Counted from the stretch's first letter, positions 53,101 to 62,838 are shown. The stretch is DNA of 64,000 bases from Marinifilum sp. D737 (GCF_026672275.1 NZ_JANQCD010000005.1:102462-166461), one strand, 5' to 3'. Translations and numbers: made by a program. Notes: generated by a model from the letters alone, not told the origin.

Positions 53101-53864
53101 CCTTTTTCTTCCTTCGAATCTGTTTTTAGCTTTTTGGTATTCCTTGGCAATACTTCCTCAGGGAATGGGAACAGAATGGTGGAATTCTTCTCAGATGCAA
53201 TATTAGCAAGGGTTTGATAAAGTCTAAGTTTGATTGCCGATGGCGATTTGTCTATCATTTTACCAGCCGATAAAAGGTTTTGGGCAGCTTCCTCTTCGGC
53301 CAGGGCAAGAATAACACGAGCTCTGCGCGAACGTTCTGCTTCGGCCTGATTGGCCATCATACGGCGCATGTTTTCTGGCAACTGAATGTCTTTAATCTTT
53401 ACATCAATAATGATGATTCCCCATTCCTGGGTTTCCTTTTCAACAATGGTTTTGATGTTTTTGCCCATCTCTTCCCTTTTGGATAGGATGGTATCCAGTT
53501 CCACCTTACCGCAAACATCGCGCAAAGCAGCCTGAGCCAATTGCATAATGGCAAATTTGTATTCTTCCACTTCCAGAACCGCCTTCTCGGGATCATCAAT
53601 TTTAAAGAAAACCACTCCATCGATGCTACAAGGAACATTATCCTCGGTCATTACTTCCTGCGAATCGATATTGATGGTAATTACACGTATGTCAACAATA
53701 TTAACCGTTTCTACAATAGGAATGATCCATCGGAATCCTGGATTAAGGATTTTAATGTACTTTCCGAATCGGAATTTTAATGCTCTTTTGTATTCGAAAA
53801 TAATTCTGATGCCTGCAAAAAAGAATACTACAACTGCCGAAAATAAAATAAGTAAAATGTCCAT
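53082..53864 (-). CDS. Slipin (stomatin-like SPFH-domain membrane protein)
   Basis: The 260-residue protein has one N-terminal membrane helix (ILLILFSAVVVFFFAGIRII), then an SPFH domain (RFGKYIKILNPGFRWIIPIVETV, VVFFKIDDPEKAVLEVEEY, VCGKVELDTILSKREEMGK, WGIIIIDVKIKDIQLPENM). A short helical region (AEAERSRRARVILALAEEEA) and a Lys-rich tail follow. Slipins assemble in the inner membrane, often with an NfeD protease partner, and are linked to membrane order and proteostasis. No NfeD gene is next to it. It is single, convergent with the barrel gene. Confidence 0.93.
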   Translation of the reverse strand: MDILLILFSAVVVFFFAGIRIIFEYKRALKFRFGKYIKILNPGFRWIIPIVETVNIVDIRVITINIDSQEVMTEDNVPCSIDGVVFFKIDDPEKAVLEVEEYKFAIMQLAQAALRDVCGKVELDTILSKREEMGKNIKTIVEKETQEWGIIIIDVKIKDIQLPENMRRMMANQAEAERSRRARVILALAEEEAAQNLLSAGKMIDKSPSAIKLRLYQTLANIASEKNSTILFPFPEEVLPRNTKKLKTDSKEEKGKKDKK

Positions 53865-54070
53865 GAGAAATGTTTTTAAAGTTGAATGGGTGAGTAGAAC
53901 TAAGGTTCAGAAGTGCTCTAAAGAATAGTATTATTCAATGATGATCGGCCTTTTAATAAATTTACGAAATAACTAAGCTTGGGACAAACGTTTATGAGAA
54001 TCATAAGTTTACATTTGGTAAGCTGTTTTTAGTTTTGTAGCTTCAGTTTAAAATATTGTAATCCACTATC

Positions 54071-54448
54071 ATGAAAAATCTACAAAAACTAATAGAAAAT
54101 TACATTCAGGCCTATAATCAGTTCCATATGGAAGGAATGCTTATGGATTTGCACAAAGATGTAGTTTTTGAGAACATTTCAGAGGGGATTTTGACTTTGC
54201 GAACAGAAGGAATCGATGAATTTCAAACACAGGCTGAAAAAGCCATAACTTATTTTAGTCAGCGTGAGCAAATGATCAAGAATTGGGACATTCAGCTGGA
54301 TAAAGTGGTAATTGATATTGAGTTTAAGGCCATTTTAGCCACCGATCTTCCCAATGGAATGAAGCAAGGTGATATCTTGCAGATCTCAGGACAATCTGAA
54401 TTTGTTTTCGAGGAGGATAAAATTATCCGGATTGTAGATAAGGCATAA
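54071..54448 (+). CDS. NTF2/SnoaL-like protein
   Basis: The 125-residue cytosolic protein has the shape of the NTF2-like cone fold: N-terminal helix (LQKLIENYIQAYNQFHMEGM), DLHKDVVFENIS strand, helix with Arg/Glu, then three long strands ending FEEDKIIRIVDKA. Such domains bind small hydrophobic ligands or act as small enzymes. The product cannot be named further. The AraC-type regulator starts 58 bp downstream and may be in the same operon. Confidence 0.8.
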   Translation: MKNLQKLIENYIQAYNQFHMEGMLMDLHKDVVFENISEGILTLRTEGIDEFQTQAEKAITYFSQREQMIKNWDIQLDKVVIDIEFKAILATDLPNGMKQGDILQISGQSEFVFEEDKIIRIVDKA

Positions 54449-54505
54449 AGAGTTGGATCGAAACAAGTAGATTTGTAGCCTGCTTATTTCAAATTGTTCA
54501 AATCA

Positions 54506-55261
54506 ATGACATCCTATTCATACATTCCTAATTGTCCACTAAATCAATACGTTGATTTAATATGGGTGGGTAAGGCTTCCAATCTTCAATTGAAGGCCAG
54601 GCACCATGCGGCAATGTTTACCGAATTGATCTTCAACTACGGAGATACTTTTCAGGTAGAAGGACAGAATATTGAGAATTACATAGGCACAAATAATCAT
54701 CAAATTATATCGGGATTAAAAACAGAACCTTTTCAGACCAAAGTATCGGGCGTGTATGGAAATGTAGGCTTAATTCTAAAACCATTTTGCTACGGAATGC
54801 TCATCGAGCAGTTTGGAAGCAAGGCCATGGAGCAAATTTCTGAAATTCTTTACAATCATCTGTTTGCAGTAAATGAACCCAACTATCAGCTTGTAGAACA
54901 AAACTTACTGCCGCTTTTTCAAGGCAATACAATTGATACTGATTTGCTGAAGTTTGAAAACTATCTGTCAAGCAATGTGCTGGGCAAGGGTTCATTGAGC
55001 GATTTTAACCTCTCCATATCCATCTCGCAGAAAAGTTTCATTCAAAAGTTCAAGAAGAATTACCTGCTAACACCTGGCGAATATGTGAAGTTGAAGCAAG
55101 TGAACCATGCCATTCATTTGTTGCAGAACAACAATGCTGAAAAGTTTATTCAGATTGGTTTAGATGCTGGTTTCTACGATCAGTCACACTTTATCAGGGT
55201 ATTCAAAAAGTTTTGTGGTTTAAGTCCAAAGCAATTCGTAAAATCCCTGAAAAAGGAATAG
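54506..55261 (+). CDS. AraC-family transcriptional regulator
   Basis: I take ATG at 54506 (MTSYSYIPNCPLNQYVDLIW); a TTG at 54494 adds four residues. The 251-residue protein has a DUF6597-like N-terminal sensing domain (HHAAMFTELIFNYGDTF, NHQIISGLKTEPF, VSGVYGNVGLILKPFC) and a C-terminal double HTH (ISISQKSFIQKFKKNYLLTPGEY region, then QIGLDAGFYDQSHFIRVFKKF, residues 220-240). The ligand is unknown. Its genomic neighbours, an NTF2-like protein and a DHFR-like reductase, suggest a small accessory regulon. Confidence 0.9.
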   Translation: MTSYSYIPNCPLNQYVDLIWVGKASNLQLKARHHAAMFTELIFNYGDTFQVEGQNIENYIGTNNHQIISGLKTEPFQTKVSGVYGNVGLILKPFCYGMLIEQFGSKAMEQISEILYNHLFAVNEPNYQLVEQNLLPLFQGNTIDTDLLKFENYLSSNVLGKGSLSDFNLSISISQKSFIQKFKKNYLLTPGEYVKLKQVNHAIHLLQNNNAEKFIQIGLDAGFYDQSHFIRVFKKFCGLSPKQFVKSLKKE

Positions 55262-55331
55262 GGTAAATTTTGTACAATTTTTTCATTTAGATTAGTGAGA
55301 CTTTTGCAGTGAATTTTAAAACAAATACAAA

Positions 55332-55868
55332 ATGAAGCAAAACCTGGTTTTTATAGCACAAAGTTTAGATGGATACATTGCTGATCGTAATGGAGGTTTA
55401 GGATGGTTAGAGATGGTTCCAAATCCTGAGAAATTGGATATGGGTTATATGTCTACCATAGAAAGGATAGATGCTTTGCTTATGGGGCGAAACACATTCG
55501 ATACGGTTTGTAGTTTTGGAATTGACTGGCCTTATACAAAGCCTGTTTTTGTAATCTCAAATTCATTGAGCGAAGTACCGGAAAAGTACAAAGGCAAAAT
55601 TGAATTGGTAAAAGGAAGCCTGTCGGAAATTCTTGAAAGCATTCATGCAAAAGGCTACGAAAGCTTATACATCGATGGAGGAAAAACCATTCAATCTTTC
55701 TTAAAAGAGGATTTAATTGATGAACTGATTGTAACTACGATTCCAATTTTGTTGGGTGAGGGAGCTTCTCTGTTTGGGAACCTGCCAAAGGAACAAGAGT
55801 ATGAGCTTGTGGAATCGAAGGTTTACCTCGACCAGATTGTACAAAGTGCCTACAAACGCAAAAAATAA
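55332..55868 (+). CDS. Dihydrofolate reductase-family protein (RibD C-terminal domain)
   Basis: The 178-residue protein has the RibD_C fold: LVFIAQSLDGYIADRNGGLGWL, GRNTFDTV, KPVFVISN, IDGGKTIQSFL and ELIVTTIPILLGEGASLF. These standalone proteins bind NADPH and reduce unknown substrates; few are true folate enzymes. It lies 70 bp after the AraC-type regulator gene and is followed by a terminator. Cytosolic. Confidence 0.92.
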   Translation: MKQNLVFIAQSLDGYIADRNGGLGWLEMVPNPEKLDMGYMSTIERIDALLMGRNTFDTVCSFGIDWPYTKPVFVISNSLSEVPEKYKGKIELVKGSLSEILESIHAKGYESLYIDGGKTIQSFLKEDLIDELIVTTIPILLGEGASLFGNLPKEQEYELVESKVYLDQIVQSAYKRKK

Positions 55869-55873
55869 GATCA

Positions 55874-55911
55874 CAAAGCCGTTAGAGATTCAAAAGTCTG
55901 ACGGCTTTTTT
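55874..55911 (+). terminator. Terminator after the DHFR-like gene
   Basis: AAAGCCGT.AGA pairs with TCT.ACGGCTTT and is followed by a T run. It begins 6 nt after the stop codon. Confidence 0.88.
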
Positions 55912-56001
55912 TATTACAGATAAATTACCAAAGTCTGCACAAAAGCTTGATATCTAAATTTTAGCTTGGTATCTTACAGATTAATAAACAAAAGTAAGAC
56001 T

Positions 56002-56571
56002 ATGCCTTTATTTAAATCATCACTTGAAAAAAGATTGTGGTTATACGTGCTGTTGGTATGGCTGGCCATTTTAACCAGTTTGATATTCGGATATCCATTG
56101 CTGCAAAAGCTGGGGGCCGAAAATATGGAGGCTCTTATTTTTATTTTGTGCATGATTATTATTGGTACTACAGTTATTTTGCACACCTTTCGCCGAGCCA
56201 AAGACAAAAACGATACCGTCACCGTACTTGGTATATTGGCAGTATTCATGATGCTTTTCCTTCGCCTTGGCTTGGCCGAGCGTTCTCACCTGATAGAATA
56301 TTCGGTGCTTACCGTTTTTATTCACCGTGCCATGCTCGAACGATACAAGAACAAGTACAAAGGCTTTACAATTGCACTATTATCGTTGCTGCTTTCCTTC
56401 TTAATTGGAGTGTTCGACGAATGTGTGCAGGTGTTTATTCCACGCCGCGTGTTCGATATGGCCGACTTTCTTTTTAATGGTTTGGCTGCCGGCATGGCAA
56501 TTGGTGCCAGCTTGCTGTGGCAATGGATCCGAAAGAAAACGGCTTTGCGTCAATCTCGACCGAGACGCTAA
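56002..56571 (+). CDS. VanZ-like membrane protein
   Basis: I take ATG at 56002 (MPLFKSSLEKRLWLYVLLVW). The 189-residue protein has four to five membrane helices, including VTVLGILAVFMMLFLRLG, and the family motif ERSHLIEYSVLTVF, with FDECVQVFIPRRVFDMADFLFNGLA, which matches the VanZ family DE.xQ..xxxR..D..D...N signature. VanZ proteins are linked to low-level teicoplanin resistance in enterococci, but most members have unknown roles in the cell envelope. Confidence 0.88.
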   Translation: MPLFKSSLEKRLWLYVLLVWLAILTSLIFGYPLLQKLGAENMEALIFILCMIIIGTTVILHTFRRAKDKNDTVTVLGILAVFMMLFLRLGLAERSHLIEYSVLTVFIHRAMLERYKNKYKGFTIALLSLLLSFLIGVFDECVQVFIPRRVFDMADFLFNGLAAGMAIGASLLWQWIRKKTALRQSRPRR

Positions 56572-56699
56572 AGGTTGATAGGTCTTGCAACTCTGTTAAG
56601 TTTTTCTTTGTATTATTTCTCAAATTATTATTTTGTTAAGCGCAGTTTGTTTTGTAGATTTGTTTTTTTGCTAAAAACCAGTAAAATAATCTCATAACA

Positions 56700-57170
56700 A
56701 TGATTAGATTTTTTCATTACCTCCAGTATGTACAGTACCCATTTACTGTATTGGCAGTTTATTACATTTTTAAGGGATCCTTTTTTCAACCTAACCTTGC
56801 CAATGTTGGTATTGGCGTTTTGTGTATGGGGATTGCCTTTGCTTTTAGTAGCATGGGAGATGTGAAGCAAATATCAAAAAAAGAAGAGAAAGTTTTTGCT
56901 AACAAAAAGAAGTTCCGAAGAACCTCTTTGTTTTTACTTTGGCTGGGCTATTTAATGATTTTTGTTACTGCTGTTTTTATTTGCCAGAAATGGTTGTTGA
57001 ATAATGAAATCGGCGAACAATTTTACCAACTGGGACTGAACTGTTTTCCTTTAATTATTGCAGTCTTTTTTACTTTAAAGCAGCTCATCGATAAAAAGGA
57101 ATATCACGAATTAAAGAATAAAAAGAACTTAGTGACTGAAAGGATTAATTCAGAATCCACCTCAGAATAA
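56700..57170 (+). CDS. Four-helix membrane protein, function unknown
   Basis: The 156-residue protein has helices at about 12-26, 35-52, 76-98 and 112-128, with a Lys-rich loop between 2 and 3 (KKEEKVFANKKKFRR) and a charged tail. I do not recognise a family. It is monocistronic as far as visible. Confidence 0.7.
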   Translation: MIRFFHYLQYVQYPFTVLAVYYIFKGSFFQPNLANVGIGVLCMGIAFAFSSMGDVKQISKKEEKVFANKKKFRRTSLFLLWLGYLMIFVTAVFICQKWLLNNEIGEQFYQLGLNCFPLIIAVFFTLKQLIDKKEYHELKNKKNLVTERINSESTSE

Positions 57171-57342
57171 ATTACGATTTTCCAATTGGTAAGTTTTAAA
57201 TGATTTCACTTTTTATCTTCTTATTAGACAGTACTTGTTTTGGTTGACAACCATAAGTTATTGTTCTTATCATGTCATATCGGTGGGGCAAGAACAATAT
57301 TGATGTTATAGACAAGTATGCCATTGCGGAAACCTAACAGAT

Positions 57343-57537
57343 TTAAGAATTTCTTTTTCGAGTTGGATACAAATTCTGCTTAAAGTCTGTGATTTCATCT
57401 TTCAATTTCTTGTTGACATTCTTCAGTAATTCATTTTGATGCTTCATGATACTTAAAAGGTCATGCATGGCATTCAGGTTTTCCAGTTGAACGGAAACGA
57501 TTTGTTCTAAATCGGCTTTGGTATATCTTCTGCTCAT
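57343..57537 (-). CDS. Small coiled-coil protein, unknown
   Basis: The 64-residue protein is almost entirely helical with heptad-like spacing (LEQIVSVQLENLNAMHDLLS, then HQNELLKNVNKKLKDEI) and a basic end. It is transcribed divergently from the small HTH gene at 57676. Codon use and composition look coding, but no family is recognised. Confidence 0.55.
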   Translation of the reverse strand: MSRRYTKADLEQIVSVQLENLNAMHDLLSIMKHQNELLKNVNKKLKDEITDFKQNLYPTRKRNS

Positions 57538-57675
57538 AATTGTGAATTTTGCAAGTATTCTTTAGACTTTCTAAATAATTCTATTTAAACTATATCTAAA
57601 TTCAAAATAAAACTTTAGAGATTCTATATTTTTCTTTATCTGAGTTATATTTATCTTAACAAATTCGAAAGATTT

Positions 57676-57894
57676 ATGACTTCTTTAGGACTTTATTTAA
57701 CTAAAAAATCAGTGAATAGAGCAATGGTTTCGAGACGAACTGGAATCAGTCAGGCTCGACTATCTCAATTGAGTTCAAATGAATCAACCAAGCTCCGTGC
57801 TGATGAGCTGTATTTGATTGCTTTGGCAATTGACATTTCCCCAGGAGAAATGTTTGAGGAGATTTTTAAGGATTTGAAATTGGAAGAAGATTAA
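57676..57894 (+). CDS. Small XRE-type helix-turn-helix protein
   Basis: The 72-residue protein is little more than one HTH: MVSRRTGISQARLSQLSSN, ADELYLIALAIDISPGEMFEEIF. It is typical of small Bacteroidota XRE-type regulators. No toxin partner is evident; the divergent 64-residue coiled-coil protein is the only close neighbour. The region after it (57895-58193) contains no gene that I can support. Confidence 0.75.
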   Translation: MTSLGLYLTKKSVNRAMVSRRTGISQARLSQLSSNESTKLRADELYLIALAIDISPGEMFEEIFKDLKLEED

Positions 57895-58193
57895 ATTGAT
57901 GAATGAGTAATGAATCAACTATCCAGCATCAAAGAAAGGCTTAAAACTTCAATGATACCCCCAGCCAAAGGGAAGATATGTAAAAGTTGAAGAGCAAGAG
58001 AACAAGCTTATTATTATTACTTTGATTGAAGAATAAAAGTGCCTGACATTTTGTATATTGCATTGTGGTTTTACAGCTGTGCGTTGTCTCTGTTCCTTTC
58101 TTGACCGTCTTCGCCCTGTGGACGCTGACCCTCTTCGAAAACCGAAGCGACAACTAGCAAATGACTGTTACATTTCACTAAAACCCAACAAGC

Positions 58194-58583
58194 ATGAAAC
58201 CAAGCATCAAAATATTCGGAATCCTATTGATATTGGCAGGGATATCTTTGCTTTGTGCCCCTGAAATCATCTTTGGTTTTTTGGATAGCAATAAGGAGGA
58301 GCTCTGGGTTTATGTTGTTGCCATTGTGGTGCGCCTGGTGATAGGTGCCATACTAATTCTATCGGCCAAGCAATCGAAACACCCGCTTGCGGTAAAAATA
58401 ATAGGTGGTATGTTTGTGCTTGTTGCACTCATCTTTTTGTTTATTGGTCAGCAAAACTTGCAGGAGTTCATTGCTACAGTGCTCACTGTATTTACGCCGT
58501 ACGCTCCGTTTGTAGGATTGGTGAGCATTGCCTTTGGTAGCTTTTTTATTTATGCCTTTTCTGGGCGAAGGATCAAAGAATAA
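58194..58583 (+). CDS. Four-helix membrane protein, function unknown
   Basis: The 129-residue protein has four hydrophobic segments (IFGILLILAGISLLCAPEII; VAIVVRLVIGAILILSA; IIGGMFVLVALIFLFIG; FVGLVSIAFGSFFIYAF) and few charged residues. No family is recognised. The pirin gene starts 24 bp downstream, so they may be cotranscribed. Confidence 0.75.
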   Translation: MKPSIKIFGILLILAGISLLCAPEIIFGFLDSNKEELWVYVVAIVVRLVIGAILILSAKQSKHPLAVKIIGGMFVLVALIFLFIGQQNLQEFIATVLTVFTPYAPFVGLVSIAFGSFFIYAFSGRRIKE

Positions 58584-58607
58584 TTTATATTTCAGAAAAT
58601 AAAATCG

Positions 58608-59321
58608 ATGAACACAGTATTGCACAAAGCCAGCACAAGGGGACATGTCAAGCATGGATGGTTGGATTCCTATCATACTTTTAGTTTTGCGAACTATTAC
58701 AATCCTAACAGAATTCAGTTTGGGGTTTTGAGAGTTATCAACGATGATACGGTTGATGTGGGGCAAGGATTTGGGACGCATGCTCATGAGAATATGGAGA
58801 TCATTTCGATACCATTGGAGGGAGAGTTGGAACACAAGGATAGTATGGGGAATATTGCAAGAATTAAAGCTGGAGATATTCAGGTGATGAGTGCCGGGAC
58901 TGGAGTTTATCACAGCGAATACAATAAAAACCACGACAGAACGGTGCAATTTCTTCAGATTTGGATCATTCCAAATCAACAACAGGTAGAGCCCCGCTAC
59001 GATCAGATTTCCATTGCGGATATTTCGAAGGAGAATCAGTTCAATCAAATTCTATCTCCAAATGTCGATGATCAGGGAGTTTGGATTCATCAGGATGCAT
59101 GGTTCAACTTGGGACAGTTTGCTCTTGCTACAGATTGTCAATATCAGCTCCATTCAGAGTACAATGGTGTATATGCTTTCGTGATTGAAGGAAATGCAGT
59201 TATTGAAAATCAGGAATTGCAGAAACGTGATGGCTTTGGCGTTTGGGGAAGAAATACCATATTGATAAAAGCTGATAAAGACTCAAAAATATTGTTGATG
59301 GAAGTCCCAATGAACCAATAA
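58608..59321 (+). CDS. Pirin-family bicupin (YhhW/YhaK-like)
   Basis: The 237-residue protein has the pirin N-terminal cupin: HGWLDSYHTFSFANYYNP, metal ligands in GTHAHENMEI and GVYHSEYN, then a second cupin domain lacking these ligands (QYQLHSEYNGVYAFVIEG). E. coli YhhW of the same family oxidises quercetin in vitro; the physiological role is not settled. It is cytosolic with one metal site. Confidence 0.93.
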   Translation: MNTVLHKASTRGHVKHGWLDSYHTFSFANYYNPNRIQFGVLRVINDDTVDVGQGFGTHAHENMEIISIPLEGELEHKDSMGNIARIKAGDIQVMSAGTGVYHSEYNKNHDRTVQFLQIWIIPNQQQVEPRYDQISIADISKENQFNQILSPNVDDQGVWIHQDAWFNLGQFALATDCQYQLHSEYNGVYAFVIEGNAVIENQELQKRDGFGVWGRNTILIKADKDSKILLMEVPMNQ

Positions 59322-59386
59322 TCGAAATGATTAGGTATAAAGGATAGCTCGTAGAATTCATTATTTTTGCAACAAAAGAAAAAGCT

Positions 59387-59830
59387 ATGAGATATTTCCT
59401 GATGATTTTGATTTTGCTGGTGGGTTGTTTAATGCCGATACAAGCCAGTGTAAATGCCAAACTGGGTTCTTTCCTGAAAGCTCCTTTATTGGCTGCTTTG
59501 GTAAACTTTATTGTTGGAGGAAGTATATTGCTTTTTGTGGTGCTTGGTATGCGAACACCAAATAATTTGTTGCAAACCATTAAAGAGGCTCCTTTTCATG
59601 CCTGGATAGGTGGAGCTATTGGTGCTGTGTATGTATCATCAGTAATCTTTTTGGTACCACGTTTGGGAGCAGCATTAAGCTTTGCATTAATTGTTTGTGG
59701 GCAGTTGGTGTTTTCTTTGGTAATCGATCATTTTGGATTGTTTGGTGTTCCTGTTCAGCCAGTGAATTGGGGAAGGTCGATTGGTGTGTTGTTGATATTG
59801 GCTGGAGTTTTTGTGATACAGAAATTCTAA
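59387..59830 (+). CDS. DMT-family (DUF606/YdcZ-like) membrane protein
   Basis: The 147-residue protein has five membrane helices and the family features MPIQASVNAKLG near the N-terminus, AWIGGAIGAVYVSSVIFLVPRLGAA and GVFVIQ at the end. Members are half-size drug/metabolite transporter proteins that probably dimerise. Substrate unknown. Confidence 0.88.
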   Translation: MRYFLMILILLVGCLMPIQASVNAKLGSFLKAPLLAALVNFIVGGSILLFVVLGMRTPNNLLQTIKEAPFHAWIGGAIGAVYVSSVIFLVPRLGAALSFALIVCGQLVFSLVIDHFGLFGVPVQPVNWGRSIGVLLILAGVFVIQKF

Positions 59831-60152
59831 GATATAAATGATGAATTAAACTGCCTTTAATACCGATTGTGAAAATATATGAGCCACTGCTTCGCAAGCT
59901 TGCACTGTCTAACATTTTCAACATCGGCATTATACAATTTTCCAATATGGCTCATTGAATATTACATTTGGTATAACAAGTGGTTTGAATTCTTGACATG
60001 TTTTACCCTAAACTTCTCCCGAGGAGATTAATATTGTATGTTCCTTTGTGAAAAACCTTCGTATGCTTTGTGGTTAAACCAAAAATGACCCTTCCTAATT
60101 CGGAAGAGCCACCTTATTTTGAACCATGGTTTGAAACCACGTGGCTATTCAT
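59831..60152. other. Intergenic region between convergent genes
   Basis: Two hairpins are visible: CTTCC/GGAAG (60091-60106) and AGCCAC/GTGGCT (60107-60112, 60141-60146) enclosing ACCATGGT and GGTTTGAAACC. On the minus strand they may end the aminopeptidase transcript, but the T run is short. I see no gene here. Confidence 0.4.
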
Positions 60153-62708
60153 TTATTTCTTAAGTACAACATCCGATGCCTGCAGGATTTTTAGTTTTAA
60201 ATTTTCGGGATAATCAGGTCTTTCCTCTAAAAACTTACGTGTGATATCTCCCGCTTTTTTTGACTGGTGGCCGCTATAGCTTACACTTAGCCAATTGTAA
60301 GGGAAGAAAATATCTCCGGTAATCTGTATTTCTTTAAGAAGTTCTAATGCATCAGGTAAATAAGTTAATGCTTCTGTTTCTCTCAAAGGATGATTCAAAT
60401 ATCGCAAAGCTTCCAAAGTCCAACGCTCAATTTGCCTGTTCTCTTCCTTCTTTAAACTTTCAAAGAATTCGTTACGAACTTCAGCATCTGCAGAAAGGGC
60501 AGGAGCAACGAAGTGCATTTTCTTTTTACGATCAGGATTTTGGATTCTTTCTGTTTGTGTTTTGATCAGTTCATCAGCTTTTTCAGGCATTTTAATTGCC
60601 AGATTACATGCCAATGCAGTTGCTTTGGTTTCCGAAAGGCTAAATCCACCAATGGCAATTTCTTCTTTCCAAACTTTGAATAGCTGAGATAATCTTTCAG
60701 GAGTTTCGGCAATACTGCTCAAAGCAGAATACAAGCTCGATTTTTTACTCATGTCATTTTCATTGCTCAACCTTATCCAAAGAGTATCTTCTAATTGCTT
60801 TCCAATTTTCTTTCTCTCATCAGGTGTCTGGTCTATCCAATATACTGATTTCAGGTAAGACAACATGCGTTCCAGGATCAAGCTATTCTCTTCTTTGGCA
60901 ATTTGCTTTTCAATTGCTGTCACGAATTCATTTCCACTTAGAAATCCTTCTCTTAGGTTTTCATATAGATTGATTAGAGCAATACCTCTTACCAAATCAT
61001 CTTTAATGCCATCAAGATTTTCCAAAAGGTATTGTTTGCTTTGTTTATCTAGTTTGAAAAATCCGTAAGCATCGCCTTTGGCATTTGGAATGATGTATTC
61101 AGGTACATCCATCCCTTTGGCATTCTCAACAAAAACTTCAGGAACATTCATATTTACTTTGATCCTCTTACTTTCATTTTTGTATCCAAAAATTAAGTGT
61201 AGGTCTTGAGTCCAATCACCAGGATTTCCTTTGGCATCTTTTTGAACCATTTTTAATTCGGTAATCTTACCATTTCTTGAGCTGATATTGGTAGTTAAAT
61301 GAGGTCTTCCTGCCTTGTTGAACCATACCTTGCTCCAATGTTTCAAATCAAAAGGTGTTGAAGCATCCAATATGGCAATTAAATCTTCCCAACTGGCATT
61401 GTCATAGGCGTAGTTTTTCATGTAGGTCTGCAATCCTTTTTTCAAAGATTCTTTTCCAATAATATTTTCCAGCATGTTCATCACAATTGGTGATTTGTGA
61501 TAGATAATGGCACCATACATGGTTCCTGCATCCTTTAGGTTAGGCAATACCTGGTTGATAGGATTCGGACCTGTAGTTCTGTCAACACTGTATGAACTTG
61601 GGAAATGAGCCATCTGGAATTTTAAATCGTGGTTCATATCCTTAAAGCTTGGGTTGGTGATTTTATCAGCAAGGAAATTGGCAAATATCTCTTTCAACCA
61701 AACCTGATCGAACCATTTCATTGTTACCAAATCGCCAAACCACATATGTGCAGTTTCGTGTGCTATTAAATTCGCACGTGCCAACAGGCGGTTTTGAGTA
61801 GCATTTTTATCTAAAAACATTCTTGATGCATTATAAAGGGTAGCACCTGTATGCTCCATCCCTCCATATTGGAATGATGGAATTACTACAATATCATATT
61901 TTGCAAAAGGATAGGGTACATCAGTATATTCTTCCAGCCAATCCAATGATTCAAATAGCATTCGGAAGATCTCATCGGTATTATTTGCTAGTTTTTCCGG
62001 GTCGGTCTCTCTATGATACATTGTGTGCTTTCTGCCATTGTGTTCACGAGTGATGGTTTCAAATTTACCAGCTACAAATGAGAATAGGTAAGTTGGCAGC
62101 GGCTTTGTTTTGGCAAATTCGTAAGTGGTTCTATTACCATTCTCTTTTGTTTGCACCAGCTTTCCGTTACCCATGGCTTTCCAGTGCGATGGAACGCTCA
62201 TGTTTAGCTGAAATTTTCCTTTCAAGTTAGGTTGATCGAAACATGGAAATGCAGTTCTTGCTCTATCTGGCACAAAAAGAGTATACAAGAATTCATCATT
62301 TCTATTTAAAGATGTATTGCCAGCAATGAATTCAAGTTCGATTTCATTAGTTCCTACTTTTAATTCTTCTTTTGGAATGATTACGTGTTCCAATTCAAAG
62401 CGGTAGGCAGAGTTGTTTCCGTTTGTCTTTACAGACTTTATTAGACTGGCATCTTCACGGAAATCAATTTGTAAATCCTGGTTAACTGATTTTAATTCAA
62501 AAATCATTTTGTTCTTTCCAGATATTTCAGTTGTCTTTTCTTCCGGGATATCGAACTGAAGTTGATATTGCAAATCTGAAATATTCACTTTTCGATAATC
62601 AGCAAGAGTTTTTGCGACACCCGTTTCAACAGGAAGAGTTTTTGTGTTCTTATTACAAGCTGATAATAGCATACAAATAAGAATCATGAGTGTTAGTTGT
62701 TTGTTCAT
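60153..62708 (-). CDS. M1-family aminopeptidase lipoprotein
   Basis: I take ATG at 62708 (MNKQLTLMILICMLLSAC), which gives a lipoprotein leader with C18; the longer open frame to 62882 would overlap the DUF1338 gene and lacks a leader. The 851-residue protein has the M1 N-terminal beta saddle (about 45-240), the zinc site HETAH-x18-E (LIAHETAHMWFGDLV, then WLKEIFANF) and a C-terminal helical domain. The exopeptidase motif reads GGMEHTG where the classic form is GAMEN. Expected role: removing N-terminal residues from peptides outside the inner membrane. Confidence 0.93.
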   Translation of the reverse strand: MNKQLTLMILICMLLSACNKNTKTLPVETGVAKTLADYRKVNISDLQYQLQFDIPEEKTTEISGKNKMIFELKSVNQDLQIDFREDASLIKSVKTNGNNSAYRFELEHVIIPKEELKVGTNEIELEFIAGNTSLNRNDEFLYTLFVPDRARTAFPCFDQPNLKGKFQLNMSVPSHWKAMGNGKLVQTKENGNRTTYEFAKTKPLPTYLFSFVAGKFETITREHNGRKHTMYHRETDPEKLANNTDEIFRMLFESLDWLEEYTDVPYPFAKYDIVVIPSFQYGGMEHTGATLYNASRMFLDKNATQNRLLARANLIAHETAHMWFGDLVTMKWFDQVWLKEIFANFLADKITNPSFKDMNHDLKFQMAHFPSSYSVDRTTGPNPINQVLPNLKDAGTMYGAIIYHKSPIVMNMLENIIGKESLKKGLQTYMKNYAYDNASWEDLIAILDASTPFDLKHWSKVWFNKAGRPHLTTNISSRNGKITELKMVQKDAKGNPGDWTQDLHLIFGYKNESKRIKVNMNVPEVFVENAKGMDVPEYIIPNAKGDAYGFFKLDKQSKQYLLENLDGIKDDLVRGIALINLYENLREGFLSGNEFVTAIEKQIAKEENSLILERMLSYLKSVYWIDQTPDERKKIGKQLEDTLWIRLSNENDMSKKSSLYSALSSIAETPERLSQLFKVWKEEIAIGGFSLSETKATALACNLAIKMPEKADELIKTQTERIQNPDRKKKMHFVAPALSADAEVRNEFFESLKKEENRQIERWTLEALRYLNHPLRETEALTYLPDALELLKEIQITGDIFFPYNWLSVSYSGHQSKKAGDITRKFLEERPDYPENLKLKILQASDVVLKK

Positions 62709-62782
62709 TTTTGGTGTGTTAGATTTTGTGCTTAAAGATAATATTATCGAAATGTAAATAGAGTGACATTTGTTGGTTTGCA

Positions 62783-62820
62783 CAAAAAAAGCAAAATCCA
62801 GTTCATGAATTTTGCTTTTT
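62783..62820 (-). terminator. Terminator of the DUF1338 gene
   Basis: AAAAAGCAAAAT (62786-62797) pairs with ATTTTGCTTTTT (62809-62820), flanked by A/T runs on both sides. It separates the DUF1338 gene from the aminopeptidase gene. Confidence 0.85.
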
Positions 62821-62838
62821 GAATGATGTTTTATCTGA

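Noticed and set aside
53984..53994. ACAAACGTTTA upstream of the NTF2-like gene, close to the LacI-type operator
   Set aside because: It is far from any maltose gene and lacks the outer bases of the site; one 8-bp palindrome is expected by chance in this length.
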